From Thermus kawarayensis JCM 12314 (GTDB lineage: Bacteria > Deinococcota > Deinococci > Deinococcales > Thermaceae), in the NCBI GenBank assembly GCA_001311545.1, contig BBBL01000045.1, positions 1-9,294 on the forward strand: a stretch of DNA of 9,294 nt. The letters are read 5' to 3'. Each line of letters opens with the position of its first letter. Position 1 is the stretch's first letter. Below, piece after piece: positions 1-6,491 of this stretch. The translations under genes were made by a program, and so were the position numbers. The notes below the pieces were generated by a model. That model was given only the letters and a program-made list of their open reading frames with translations. It was not told the DNA's origin and ran no database searches.

Positions 1-69
1 ATCTCGCTGGCCACGTCCATGAGGAAGCTCACGAGGCCCAGCAGGTAGACCAAGGGGGGGGAGCCTCAC
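1..69 (-). CDS. MFS transporter, N-terminal fragment (cut by window edge)
   Basis: Only the first 20 or so codons are present. Reading the minus strand, positions 50 to 1 encode VYLLGLVSFLMDVASE, which resembles the first transmembrane helix and following Asp-x-x-Ser-Glu motif of a major facilitator superfamily transporter subfamily. The likely start is GTG at 69-67, which overlaps the TGA (68-66) of the preceding membrane-protein gene in a GTGA arrangement, so the two genes look translationally coupled. The GTG is not in frame with the recognisable helix: the run of eight C bases (plus-strand G run at 53-60) must be 7 or 10 long to join them, so a homopolymer length error is likely. Substrate cannot be guessed. 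The family call rests on one helix and one motif. Confidence 0.45.
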   Translation of the reverse strand, partial: MRLPPLGLPAGPRELPHGRGQRD

Positions 70-541
70 GGGCGGTACCTCCAGAGAAGCCAGAGCAGAA
101 AGGGCTCGGGCAAGACCATGAGGAGGGAAAGGGGGTCCAGGGGTGCCGGGGAGAGGAAGGCCAGGCCCAGGGGCGTGGCGAAGGGGAGGGGCAGGGTGCG
201 GGTGAGGAGGAAGAGGAGAAGGAGGCCAGGGAAAGGCCCACCCCGAGCCGCCACAGCCAGGGGGCGAAGGGAGGGTCCCGGTCGGGGTACATGAGGCGGA
301 GGACCATGAGCCCAGGCGTAGGTGACCTTCAGGCCAGGAGGGCCAGGAAGAGCTGCCCGTAGAAGTAGTACTCGCTCACCAGCCCGTACTTCACCGCCTC
401 GGCCTCGGAGACCCCCAGGGCGCTCCCGCAAAGCCCTTGGCCGATTTCCTCCGAGAGGCCAAGCCCCAGGAACTGCAGCAAAAAGGGGGCGAGGGAGAGC
501 CCCACCATCCAGGGGAGACCGGGTCCGGGGATGAAGGCCAC
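66..541 (-). CDS. Small multi-pass membrane protein downstream of cbaA, function unknown
   Basis: I do not recognise a named family. After three frameshift repairs (near 329-334, 305-311 and 222-226) the gene gives about 160 residues with roughly four hydrophobic segments. These are around WMVGLSLAPFLLQFLGLGL, around YFYGQLFLALLALKVTYAW, around WLWRLGVGLSLALLLLFLL, and a C-terminal stretch ending PFLLWLLWRYRP before the TGA at 68-66. The start is uncertain. GTG at 541 (VAFIPGPG) is the furthest upstream plausible codon after the terminator, and ATG at 508 is an alternative; neither has a good Shine-Dalgarno sequence. The gene follows cbaA in the same direction with the hairpin at 567-602 between them, so expression by read-through or from its own promoter is possible. 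A link to oxidase assembly is only positional inference. The frameshifts occur in G/C runs and look like sequencing errors, not decay. Confidence 0.6.
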
Positions 542-556
542 CCTAAAAGCTTTTCC

Positions 557-572
557 CCTTTTCGGGAAAAGG
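557..572 (-). repeat. Second small hairpin abutting the cbaA terminator
   Basis: CCTTTT (557-562) and AAAAGG (567-572) pair around the tetraloop 563-566. The stem shares two bases (571-572) with the large hairpin, so the two cannot both form completely. A perfect AAAAGCTTTT palindrome lies next to it at 545-554. Its role, as an RNA end trimmer or a modulator of terminator read-through, is inference. Confidence 0.45.
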
Positions 573-602
573 TCAAGGGCCAGGAATCCCTGGCCCTTGA
601 CC
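567..602 (-). terminator. Intrinsic terminator after cbaA
   Basis: Positions 571-584 and 589-602 are perfect 14-bp inverted repeats around a 4-nt loop (585-588). Read on the minus strand, the hairpin begins 11 nt after the cbaA stop and is followed by TTTT (570-567). The stem is long and G/C rich, as expected for an intrinsic terminator in a thermophile, but the T tract is short, so read-through into the next gene is possible. Confidence 0.78.
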
Positions 603-612
603 CAAGGCGGGT

Positions 613-2299
613 TTACCAGAGCCGCATGCCCGGCACGGGGTGGAGGTTGCCGAAAAGCTGCACCAGGGTGGGCCCGTAGGCCAGGACCACCAGGACCACC
701 GCCACGGCGAACCAGAAGCCGACGCGGTCCATGGCCTGCACCAGCCTCCGGTCCTCGGGGCCCGAGAGGACCTCGGCGAAGGGCACGGGGGCTTCGGCGA
801 GCTCCGGCCGGCGCTCCCTGCCCAGAAGGACGCTGAAAAGCCCGTAGATGAAGAGGAGCAGGGCCACCAGGAGGACGATGCCCGCCAGGATGTTGAAGAC
901 CATGGGCATGGCGGCCTGGGGGTAGGCGTCGGGCACCTGGGAGATGTAGGCCCTCCGGGGCACGTTGAGGAGGCCCGCCCAGTGGAGGCCCACGGCCATG
1001 AGCATCATCCCGATGAACCAGAGCCACACCACCGCCAGGCCGAGCCGCCTTTGGGAGTCGGAGATGGGCTTCCCCGTGAGGTTGGGGATGAGCCACCACA
1101 GGGAGCCCATGCCCGTGAGGGTCACCAGGCTCGCCACCTGGAGGTGGAAGTGGCCCGGGATCCAGGCGGTGTTGTGGACCACGTAGTCCAGGGTGAAGCT
1201 GGCGTTCACCAGGCCCCCTGCGCCCCCGGGGATGAAGCCGATGAGGCCCAGGACCGGGGCCACGAAGGCGGGGTTGTCCCAGGGAAGGGCCTTGATCCAG
1301 CCGAGAAGGCCCTTACCTCCCGCATGCGCCCGGCAAGCTCCAGGCTCGCCGCCACGGTGAAGGCGGTCATCAGGCTCGGCACCGCCACGAACATGGTGAG
1401 GATGGAGTGGATCATCTTCCAGGTGGGGTCAATGCCGGGATCGGCGAACTGGTGGTGGAACCCCACCGGGGTGGAGAGGAGGAGGAAGAGGAGGAAGGCC
1501 AGGCGGGCCATGGGGTCGGAGACGAGCTTGCCCCCGGCCTGCTTGGGAAGGACGGTGTAGATGATGGCGTAGGCGGGCATGAGCCAGAAGTAGACGATGG
1601 GGTGGCCCGTCCACCAGAAGAGGGTGCGGGCCACCAGGGGGTCCACCCCCTGGATGAGCCCGAAGGACCAGGGCAGGAGGAAGAGGACGGCCTCGAGCAC
1701 GAGCCCGATGGAGGCGATGAACCACATGAGCCAGAAGACCACGGCCAGGTAGGTGACCAGGGGGGTCACCTTGCCGGGGTTTTCTGCCTTCCAGCGCCGC
1801 CAGAGGTCCAGGACCAGGTAGATGCTCACCCAGCTGGAGAGGACGAAGAGGCTCGCCCCCAGATAGAAGGCCCAGTGGCCTTAAGGGGCGGGTAGAAGGT
1901 GTAGAGGACGGTGGCCTCGTTGGCGAGGAGGGGAAGGGCGGCCACCAAAAGCCCGATGAAGGCCATCCACCAGGAGAGCCACATGAGGCCCATGTTGGGC
2001 CTGAGGTTGAGCTCCCTGGCCGGCAGGTAGACCATGGTGGCCTGGGCGAAGAGCTGGGTGAAGACGATGGCGTTCAGCACCCCGTGCAGGGTCAGGCCCT
2101 GGTAGTAGGACTGGACGAAGGGGAGAAGGCGCTTTAAAAGGGGGTAGGCGTCCACGTTCCCGTAGTTCAGGGCCTGGAAGGGGCCGAAGAGGCTTCCCAC
2201 GATGACGGCGAGGAAGCCCAGCACCAGGAAGTAAAGGGTGGCCTTCTTTTCTGGATAGGCCTCGTAGATCCGGCTAATCTCACCGCTACGCACCGCCAT
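613..2299 (-). CDS. cbaA: Cytochrome c oxidase ba3-type, subunit I
   Basis: This is the catalytic subunit of the ba3 oxygen reductase (B-type heme-copper oxidase), an integral membrane protein that reduces O2 to water and pumps protons, with high affinity for oxygen. Two single-base repairs (one C in the run near 1880 and one near 1320) restore 562 residues, the length of the T. thermophilus protein. Because the length matches, residue numbers should carry over. Visible ligands are His72 and His386 (heme b), His384 (heme a3; in the HFHLQ motif) and, for CuB, His233, His282 and His283 (HHQF). Tyr237 in HPIVYFW is the residue cross-linked to His233 in this family. The protein begins MAVRSGEISRIYEAYPEKK and ends NLHPVPGMRLW. 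The ATG is supported by AAGGAG six bases upstream, inside the end of cbaB, with only three bases between the genes. It is transcribed with cbaD and cbaB and followed by a hairpin terminator. Confidence 0.97.
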
Positions 2300-2302
2300 G
2301 GC

Positions 2303-2809
2303 TCACTCCTTCACCACGATCTTTCCGAACATGTTCTGGTGGCCGAGGCCGCAGTACTGGTTGCAGATGATGCGGTACTCGCCCGGCTTCTTGAAGGTGT
2401 AGCGCACGGTGGAGACCTCGCCCGGGATCACCTCCACGTTGACGTTGGTGCCCTCCACGTGGAAGCCGTGGATCACGTCGGGGCTCGTGATCTTGAAGAC
2501 GATTTCCGCATCCTTGGGCACCTCAATGGGGTTGGGCTGGTAGCCAAAGGCGAAGGCCAGGACGTGGACCGTGTACTGGTTGGGGCCGGTCTGGACCACC
2601 GCCTGGGCGGGGTCGGCCCAGGGGCCCTCGGCGCGCACCTTGGTGGGGTCCACCTGCTCCAGCTTTCCTGCCGGGATCACCCCGGCGGTGTGGGTGGCCA
2701 GGGTGTAGGCGATGAGGGCGATGAAGACCACCAGCATGGCCAAGGAGAAGGCCAGCCAGCCCTTTTCGTACGCCAGGATGGCTTTGTGGGCTTTGTGCTC
2801 GTCCACCAT
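2303..2809 (-). CDS. cbaB: Cytochrome c oxidase ba3-type, subunit II (CuA)
   Basis: This subunit receives electrons from cytochrome c at the dinuclear CuA site and passes them to subunit I. The 168-residue reading frame is unbroken and matches the T. thermophilus subunit in length. One N-terminal transmembrane helix (about residues 18-38, WLAFSLAMLVVFIALIAYTL) anchors a periplasmic cupredoxin domain. CuA ligands are all present: His114 in the IHGFH segment, then Cys149, the Gln151 carbonyl position, Cys153, His157 and Met160 in CNQYCGLGHQNMFG. There is no signal peptide cleavage site; the helix is the anchor. The ATG follows the cbaD stop by three bases, and GGGGGT in the end of cbaD serves as a ribosome binding site. 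Its own last codons carry the cbaA Shine-Dalgarno sequence, so the three genes are tightly coupled. Confidence 0.97.
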   Translation of the reverse strand: MVDEHKAHKAILAYEKGWLAFSLAMLVVFIALIAYTLATHTAGVIPAGKLEQVDPTKVRAEGPWADPAQAVVQTGPNQYTVHVLAFAFGYQPNPIEVPKDAEIVFKITSPDVIHGFHVEGTNVNVEVIPGEVSTVRYTFKKPGEYRIICNQYCGLGHQNMFGKIVVKE

Positions 2810-2812
2810 ACC

Positions 2813-2917
2813 CTACCCCCTAGCAAAGAAGAGCGCGTATACCCCCAGCCAGAAGACCAGGATGGTGAGGGTAAGAACCAGTATCACTCCCATGGCGCCG
2901 ACCGGTTTTTCTTCCAT
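2813..2917 (-). CDS. cbaD: Cytochrome c oxidase ba3-type, subunit IIa
   Basis: This is the third, 34-residue subunit of the ba3 oxidase, a single transmembrane helix that packs beside subunits I and II. The product starts MEEKPVGAMGV, continues with the hydrophobic stretch ILVLTLTILVFWLGVYALFF and ends ARG, nearly the same as the T. thermophilus subunit. The start is fixed by GGGAGG (2924-2929 on the plus coordinates) six bases upstream of the ATG. The same frame stays open upstream to about 3055, but that extension holds no recognisable protein. It is the first gene of the cbaDBA operon. No frameshift is needed. Confidence 0.95.
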   Translation of the reverse strand: MEEKPVGAMGVILVLTLTILVFWLGVYALFFARG

Positions 2918-2942
2918 ACCCTTCCTCCCTACGGCGGGTTGC

Positions 2943-2950
2943 CGTATACG
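2943..2950. promoter_or_regulatory. CGTATACG palindrome at the predicted cbaDBA start site
   Basis: CGTATACG is a perfect 8-bp palindrome that would cover roughly +1 to +8 of the cbaDBA transcript. In the RNA, CGGC (2944-2941) can pair with GCCG (2935-2932) just ahead of the Shine-Dalgarno sequence. It could be an operator or a leader hairpin; neither is proven by the sequence. Confidence 0.25.
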
Positions 2951-2956
2951 CCGCCT

Positions 2957-2962
2957 ATTGTA
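2957..2962 (-). promoter_or_regulatory. Candidate -10 element for cbaDBA
   Basis: The minus strand reads TACAAT here, one mismatch from TATAAT, about 40 nt upstream of the cbaD ATG. A start about 7 nt downstream would fall near 2950 and give a leader of about 33 nt containing the Shine-Dalgarno sequence. No good -35 is visible: the best is TTCTCC with an 18-nt spacer (2981-2986), which suggests that an activator may be needed. Confidence 0.5.
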
Positions 2963-2996
2963 GTGAAGGTGGGGGGAAAGGGAGAAGTACATTTGT

Positions 2997-3014
2997 CCCT
3001 GCTTATAAGGGCAG
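2997..3014. promoter_or_regulatory. Imperfect dyad upstream of cbaDBA, candidate regulator site
   Basis: The plus strand reads CCCTGCTTATAAGGGCAG. The core CTTATAAG (3002-3009) is a perfect palindrome, CTGC/GCAG (2999-3002, 3011-3014) and CCCT/AGGG (2997-3000, 3008-3011) are overlapping inverted arms. It lies 35-55 bp upstream of the candidate -10, where an activator would bind. It might instead be a weak TATAAG promoter element. The regulator is unknown. Confidence 0.3.
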
Positions 3015-3042
3015 TACGGGGCGGGGGTAAGGGAGCGCATCC

Positions 3043-3059
3043 CCGGACACGGCATCCGG
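3043..3059 (-). terminator. Weak hairpin between mglA and cbaD
   Basis: CCGGA (3043-3047 when read from either arm) pairs with TCCGG (3055-3059) around a 7-nt loop. It lies about 50 nt past the mglA stop and has no T tract, so termination is doubtful. A second short palindrome, GGGGCCTAGGCCCC (3101-3114), overlaps the mglA stop codon. Confidence 0.25.
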
Positions 3060-3106
3060 CACCGGGTTTCCTCGCCCTGGCCTCTACGAAGGTTTTGCTG
3101 GGGGGC

Positions 3107-3695
3107 CTAGGCCCCGCTTCCCACCCGGGTCAGGACCAGGCGGCTCACTTCTTTTAGGGTTTCCAAGACTCCCTTGCCCTCGGTAGCCACCGCCTCAAAC
3201 ACGGGGAAGCGGCCCTCGGGGTCCACCACCGCCCGCACCATCTCCACGGGGAGGGCGTCGGGGAGGTCCCGCTTGTTTACCTGGAGGACGGTGGGGATGT
3301 CTTCCACCTTCAGGCCGTACTCCGCCAGGTTTTCCCGCATGTTGCGCATGCTCTCGGCGTTGGCCCTAAGGCGGTTCGGGGCGGAGTCGGCCACGAAGAC
3401 GATGCCGTCCACCCCCCTTAGGATGAGCTTGCGGCTGGCGTTGTAGAAGACCTGGCCCGGCACGGTGTAGAGGTGGAAGCGGGTCTTAAACCCCTTGACC
3501 TCCCCCAGGTCCAGGGGCAGGAAGTCAAAGAAAAGGGTGCGCTCGTCCTCCGTGGCCAAGGAGACCATCTCCCCTTGCGGCCTTCGGGGATCTTGCCGTA
3601 GATCCACTTGAGGTTGGTGGTCTTTCCGGAAGCCCGGGGCCGTAGTAGACGATCTTGAAGTTGATCTCGCGGTTGGCGAAGTTGATGGTGCTCAT
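3107..3695 (-). CDS. mglA: MglA, Ras-like small GTPase for cell polarity or motility
   Basis: MglA is a cytoplasmic GTPase that switches between GDP and GTP forms to set cell polarity; its GTP hydrolysis is stimulated by MglB. Two single-base repairs (an A in GGAAAG near 3630 and a C in the run 3571-3574) give 196 residues, the usual size. The product begins [19 protein letters not shown]. The P-loop GPGLSGKTT is seen only after the first repair. Arg53 in [14 protein letters not shown], the Gln82 of TVPGQ (replacing the DxxG of Ras) and NKRD for guanine recognition are all present. The ATG is one base after the mglB stop, so the genes are translationally coupled, and no separate promoter is visible. 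The ba3 oxidase operon follows in the same direction after about 190 nt. Confidence 0.95.
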
Positions 3696-3696
3696 G

Positions 3697-4184
3697 CTAG
3701 CTCAAAAGATCGTCCAGGAGGGCCTTGGCCCCTTCGCGGTACTCCGTGTCCAGGCGGAGCTTGGGCGGGTGGGCCAGGGCCTCCTCGGCCAGCCGGGCCA
3801 GGGCCTCCGCCGCCCGCTTGCCGTAGAGCTTCACCTTGCCCAAGGGAGCGTTCTCGTCAAAGACGAGGAGCAGGAGGGCGTGCTCCCCCGCCTCGTCCAC
3901 ATAGAGGCCCATGCGCTCCCCTTGGAGGACCTGCTCCTGGAAGCGGGCCTCCCCCAGGAGCTTGGCCAGGGCCTGGGTGGCGGCGGCGTTGCCCGCCGCC
4001 AGGGTGGCCAGGGAGTCCAGGGGCGGGGGCTTGGGGGCCCAGAGGGCCTCCTTGTGGACCAGGACGAAGCCTTTGCGGTCCACCAAAAGGCCGTAACGGG
4101 CCCCGGTTTCCCGGAGGGTTTCCTCCAGCACCCGGAGGCTTCCTCGTAGAGGGCCCCGTAGAGGACCAGGGAGGGTTCCACCAT
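3697..4184 (-). CDS. mglB: MglB, Roadblock/LC7-domain GTPase-activating protein
   Basis: MglB is the partner that stimulates GTP hydrolysis by MglA and helps define the cell pole. One inserted base in the G pair at 4134-4135 joins the N-terminus MVEPSLVLYGALYEEA to RVLEETLRETGARYGLLVD and gives 162 residues, close to the T. thermophilus protein. The Roadblock fold is visible as the GFVLVHKE strand region, the AGNAAATQALAKLLGE helix and LYVDEAGEHALLLLVFDE. It contains APKPPPLD, a triple-proline stretch that could depend on EF-P. The start at 4184 has no Shine-Dalgarno sequence; a TAGACT hexamer nine bases upstream suggests a leaderless transcript. It is the first gene of the mglBA unit and diverges from the M20 gene. 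Confidence 0.93.
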
Positions 4185-4201
4185 AGTATGCTCAGTCTAC
4201 C
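4185..4201. promoter_or_regulatory. 17-bp divergent start region with overlapping candidate promoters
   Basis: This is the whole gap between the mglB and M20 start codons. On the plus strand TATGCT (4187-4192) is nine bases before the M20 ATG. On the minus strand TAGACT (4199-4194) is nine bases before the mglB ATG. If both are -10 elements, each start site lies in or beside the opposite -10 element. Neither start has a Shine-Dalgarno sequence and no convincing -35 is visible on either side, so the assignment rests on the -10 spacing alone. Confidence 0.5.
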
Positions 4202-5524
4202 ATGGAGGCCTTTATCGCGGAGGCGCGGGCGCTCCTTGCGGAGCTTGTGGCCGTTCCCTCGGTGAGCGCCGAGGGGCGGGCCTTGCGGGAGGCGGCGGAG
4301 AAGGTGGTGGCGCTTTTGCAGGAGCTGGGCCTATCCGGGGCGCTCCACGAGGGGTACGGCCCCCCCGTGGTCTACGCCGAGGGCGGGGAAGGGGAGAAGA
4401 CCCTCCTCTTTTACAACCACTACGATGTCCAGCCCCCGGACCCCCGGGAGCTTTGGGAGAGCGATCCCTTCACCCTGGTGGAGCGGGAGGGGGCCTGGTG
4501 GGGCCGGGGCGTCCACGACGACAAGGGGGAGCTGGTGGCCCGCCTCCTGGCCCTCAAGCTCTTCAAGGAGCGGCACGGTTTCCTTCCCCGGGTGAGGTTC
4601 GTGGTGGAGGGGGAGGAGGAGGTGGGAAGCCCCCACCTCGAGGCCTACGTGGCCGACAAGAAGGACCTCCTGAAGGCCGAGGCCATCCTGTGGGAGGCGG
4701 GGGGCGTGGACGCCAAGGGGAGGCCCTACCTCTACGCCGGGCTCAAGGGCATCGTGGCCCTGGAGCTGAGGGTGCGGACGGCGGCCTTTGACCTCCACTC
4801 CTCCTACGGGGCGGTGGTGGAAAACCCCATCTACCGCCTGGGCCGGGCCCTGGCCTCCCTGCGGGACGAGGAGGGGCGGGTCCTGATCCCGGGTTTCTAC
4901 GATCGGGTCCGCCCCCTCACCCCCTTGGAGATGGAGGTTTTGGCCGAGATCCCGGACGAGTCGGAGGCCCTTAAGGAGCCTTCGGCGTCAGGGACTTCCT
5001 GGGCGGGGCGAGGAACCTGGACTTCAACCAGCGCCTTTACGCCGAGCCCTGCGTCAACTTCAACGGCTTTCATGCGGGCTACGGGGGGCCCGGGTCCAAG
5101 ACCGTCCTCCCCGCCGAGGCCTTCTGCAAGCTGGACTTCCGCCTCGTCCCCGACCAGGACCCGGAGGAGATACCCAGGCTCCTTCGGCGCCACCTCGAGG
5201 CCCAGGCTTCCACGACGTGGAGGTGGTGGTCCTGGAAAAAGGGGAGCACCCCGCCCGTTCCGACCTCGCCCACCCCTTCGTGGGCCTGGCGCGGCGGGCT
5301 TTGGAGGAGGCCTTCGGGGAGAGGGCGGTGCTCTACCCCAACATGGCGGGCTCGGGGCCCATGCACCCCTTCCTCCACCACCTAAAAGCCCCGGCGGTGG
5401 GCCTTGGGGTGGGCTACCCGGGAAGCCGCGTCCACAGCCCCAACGAACACATCCGCATCCGGGACTTTGAGCGGGGGGTGCGGGCCATTCTGCGCCTCCT
5501 GGAGCTTTTCTTCCTGGCCGCTAG
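4202..5524 (+). CDS. M20-family dipeptidase/metallopeptidase
   Basis: This is a cytoplasmic two-metal peptidase of the M20 family (dipeptidase or carnosinase-like), expected to release amino acids from short peptides. Single-base repairs near 4977 (restoring KEAFGVRDFLGG) and 5204 (restoring QGFHDVEVV) are needed. A third missing base near 5513-5520 would end the protein at the TAG 5522-5524 as LLELFFLAR, giving about 441 residues, normal for the family. Without that third repair the frame runs to 5660, well into speB. Catalytic landmarks are His73-x-Asp75 (NHYDVQ), Asp106/Asp107 (GVHDDKGEL), the glutamates of EGEEEVGS (139-140), a probable ligand at Glu165 (ILWEAGG) and the C-terminal histidines in VHSPNEHIR. 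The dimerisation or lid domain includes FDLHSSYGAVVENP. The start has no ribosome binding site and looks leaderless. Substrate is not predictable. Confidence 0.9.
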
Positions 5525-5547
5525 GAGTAGGGGCCGGGGGGCGCGTG

Positions 5548-5577
5548 TTGCGGAACCCAGGAGGGGGCGCTTAGGCT
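5548..5577 (+). promoter_or_regulatory. Candidate speB promoter
   Basis: TTGCGG (5548-5553), an 18-base spacer and TAGGCT (5572-5577) precede the speB ATG, which lies nine bases after the -10. Transcription would begin about 1-4 nt before the ATG, giving an almost leaderless mRNA, although GGGGT just before the ATG could act weakly as a Shine-Dalgarno sequence. Confidence 0.5.
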
Positions 5578-5586
5578 TTTTGGGGT

Positions 5587-6463
5587 ATGCGCCTGGTTTT
5601 CGGCGAGCGAGACACCCCTTACGAAGCGGCCCGGGTGGTGGTCCTGCCCGTGCCTTATGACCTCTCCCTCTCCTTCCTTCCGGGGGCCCGGAGGGGCCCC
5701 GAGGCCATCCTCCTGGCCAGCCGGGAGCTGGAGCCTTCCTCTTGGAGCTCGAGGTGGCCCCGGAGGAGGTGGGGATCCACGCGGCGGAGCCAGTCCCCTG
5801 GGTGGCGGGGATGGCCGAGGAAAGCCATCTCCTCATCCGGGAGGAGGCCCTAAGGCACCTTAAGGCGGGGAAGTTCGTGGTGGCCCTCGGGGGAGACCAC
5901 TCCATCACCCATCCCTTGGCCCTGGCCCACCGGGAGGTCCTGGGGGAGTTTTCCCTCCTCCACATAGACGCCCACGCCGACCTCTACCCCGAGTGGCAGG
6001 GCTCGGTCTACTCCCACGCAAGCCCCTTCTACCGGCTCTTAGGGGAGGGGTTTCCCCTGGTGCAGGTGGGGGTTAGGGCCATGGACCGGGACGCCCTGGT
6101 TCTGGCCCGGGAAAGGGGCGTGGCCCTCTTCCCGGCCCACCGGATTCACCGGGAGGGGCTTCCCCTGGAGGAGGTCCTTTCTGTCTTGGGAAAGCGGGTC
6201 TACATCTCCTTTGACTTTGACGCCCTGGACCCCTCCCTCATGCCCAGCGTGGGGACCCCTCCCCGGGGGCTTTCCTACCGCCAGGCGGTGGACCTCCTGG
6301 AGGCCGTCTTCCGGGAGAAGGAAGTGGTGGGGATGGACTTCGTGGAGCTTTCCCCAAACGGCCAGTTCCACGCCGAGATGACCGCCGCCCAGCTCATCTA
6401 CACGCCATCGGCCTGAAAGGGCTTCAGGCGGGGTGGCTTGCCCGGGAGGCGGACCACATTTAG
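5587..6463 (+). CDS. speB: Agmatinase (agmatine ureohydrolase)
   Basis: The enzyme hydrolyses agmatine to putrescine plus urea; in Thermus the related aminopropyl-agmatine route to long polyamines is established, and this ureohydrolase family acts in it. Which substrate is preferred cannot be told here. Repairs near 5734 (restoring ELEPFLLELEVAPEE) and 6401 (restoring LIYHAIGLKGL) give about 292 residues, ending READHI at the TAG 6461-6463. Without the last repair the protein stops early at 6414-6416. The dinuclear manganese ligands of the arginase/agmatinase family are visible: His105 (GGDHS), Asp128, His130 and Asp132 (IDAHADLY), Asp210 and Asp212 (SFDFDALDP). The usually GTPxPGGL loop reads GTPPRGL, one residue short (see findings). 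The N-terminus MRLVFGERDTPYEAARVVV matches the T. thermophilus enzyme from memory. The gene has its own candidate promoter. Confidence 0.93.
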
Positions 6464-6479
6464 CCCACCTCCGGCCCTT

Positions 6480-6485
6480 TAGCCT
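6480..6485 (+). promoter_or_regulatory. Candidate -10 element for the alpha/beta hydrolase gene
   Basis: TAGCCT lies six bases before the ATG at 6492, which would place the start of transcription at or next to the ATG. GGGGG immediately before the ATG is too close to be a normal Shine-Dalgarno sequence. No -35 is visible, so co-transcription from speB (28-nt gap) is equally possible. Confidence 0.3.
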
Positions 6486-6491
6486 GGGGGC

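Noticed and set aside
1440..1500. GGAGGAGGAAGAGGAGGAAGG-like purine tract as a possible repeat
   Set aside because: It encodes a Leu/Phe-rich transmembrane segment of cbaA on the other strand; CTC/CTT codon runs produce it.
640..1560. Long open frame on the plus strand opposite cbaA (306 codons), and a similar one at 2339-3157 opposite cbaB
   Set aside because: They are rich in His, Gly, Asp and Glu, have no family resemblance, and lie exactly antisense to well recognised oxidase genes. Long antisense frames are expected in high-G+C DNA.
613..2299. cbaA as a pseudogene or as a split gene
   Set aside because: One added base at each of two short runs restores an equal-length 562-residue protein with all ligands, so sequencing error is much more likely.
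2918..3055. N-terminal extension of subunit IIa by up to 46 residues
   Set aside because: The extension covers the promoter and Shine-Dalgarno region and has no protein-like pattern; the 34-residue form has the known size and a good ribosome binding site.
3571..3632. Programmed frameshifting in mglA
   Set aside because: There are two separate -1-type breaks, no slippery heptamer with a downstream structure, and the same kind of break occurs in most genes here.
5525..5660. C-terminal extension of the M20 peptidase overlapping speB
   Set aside because: The extra residues are Arg/Gly/Pro-rich and lie over the speB promoter and start; one added base near 5515 ends the protein at 5524 with family-like length.
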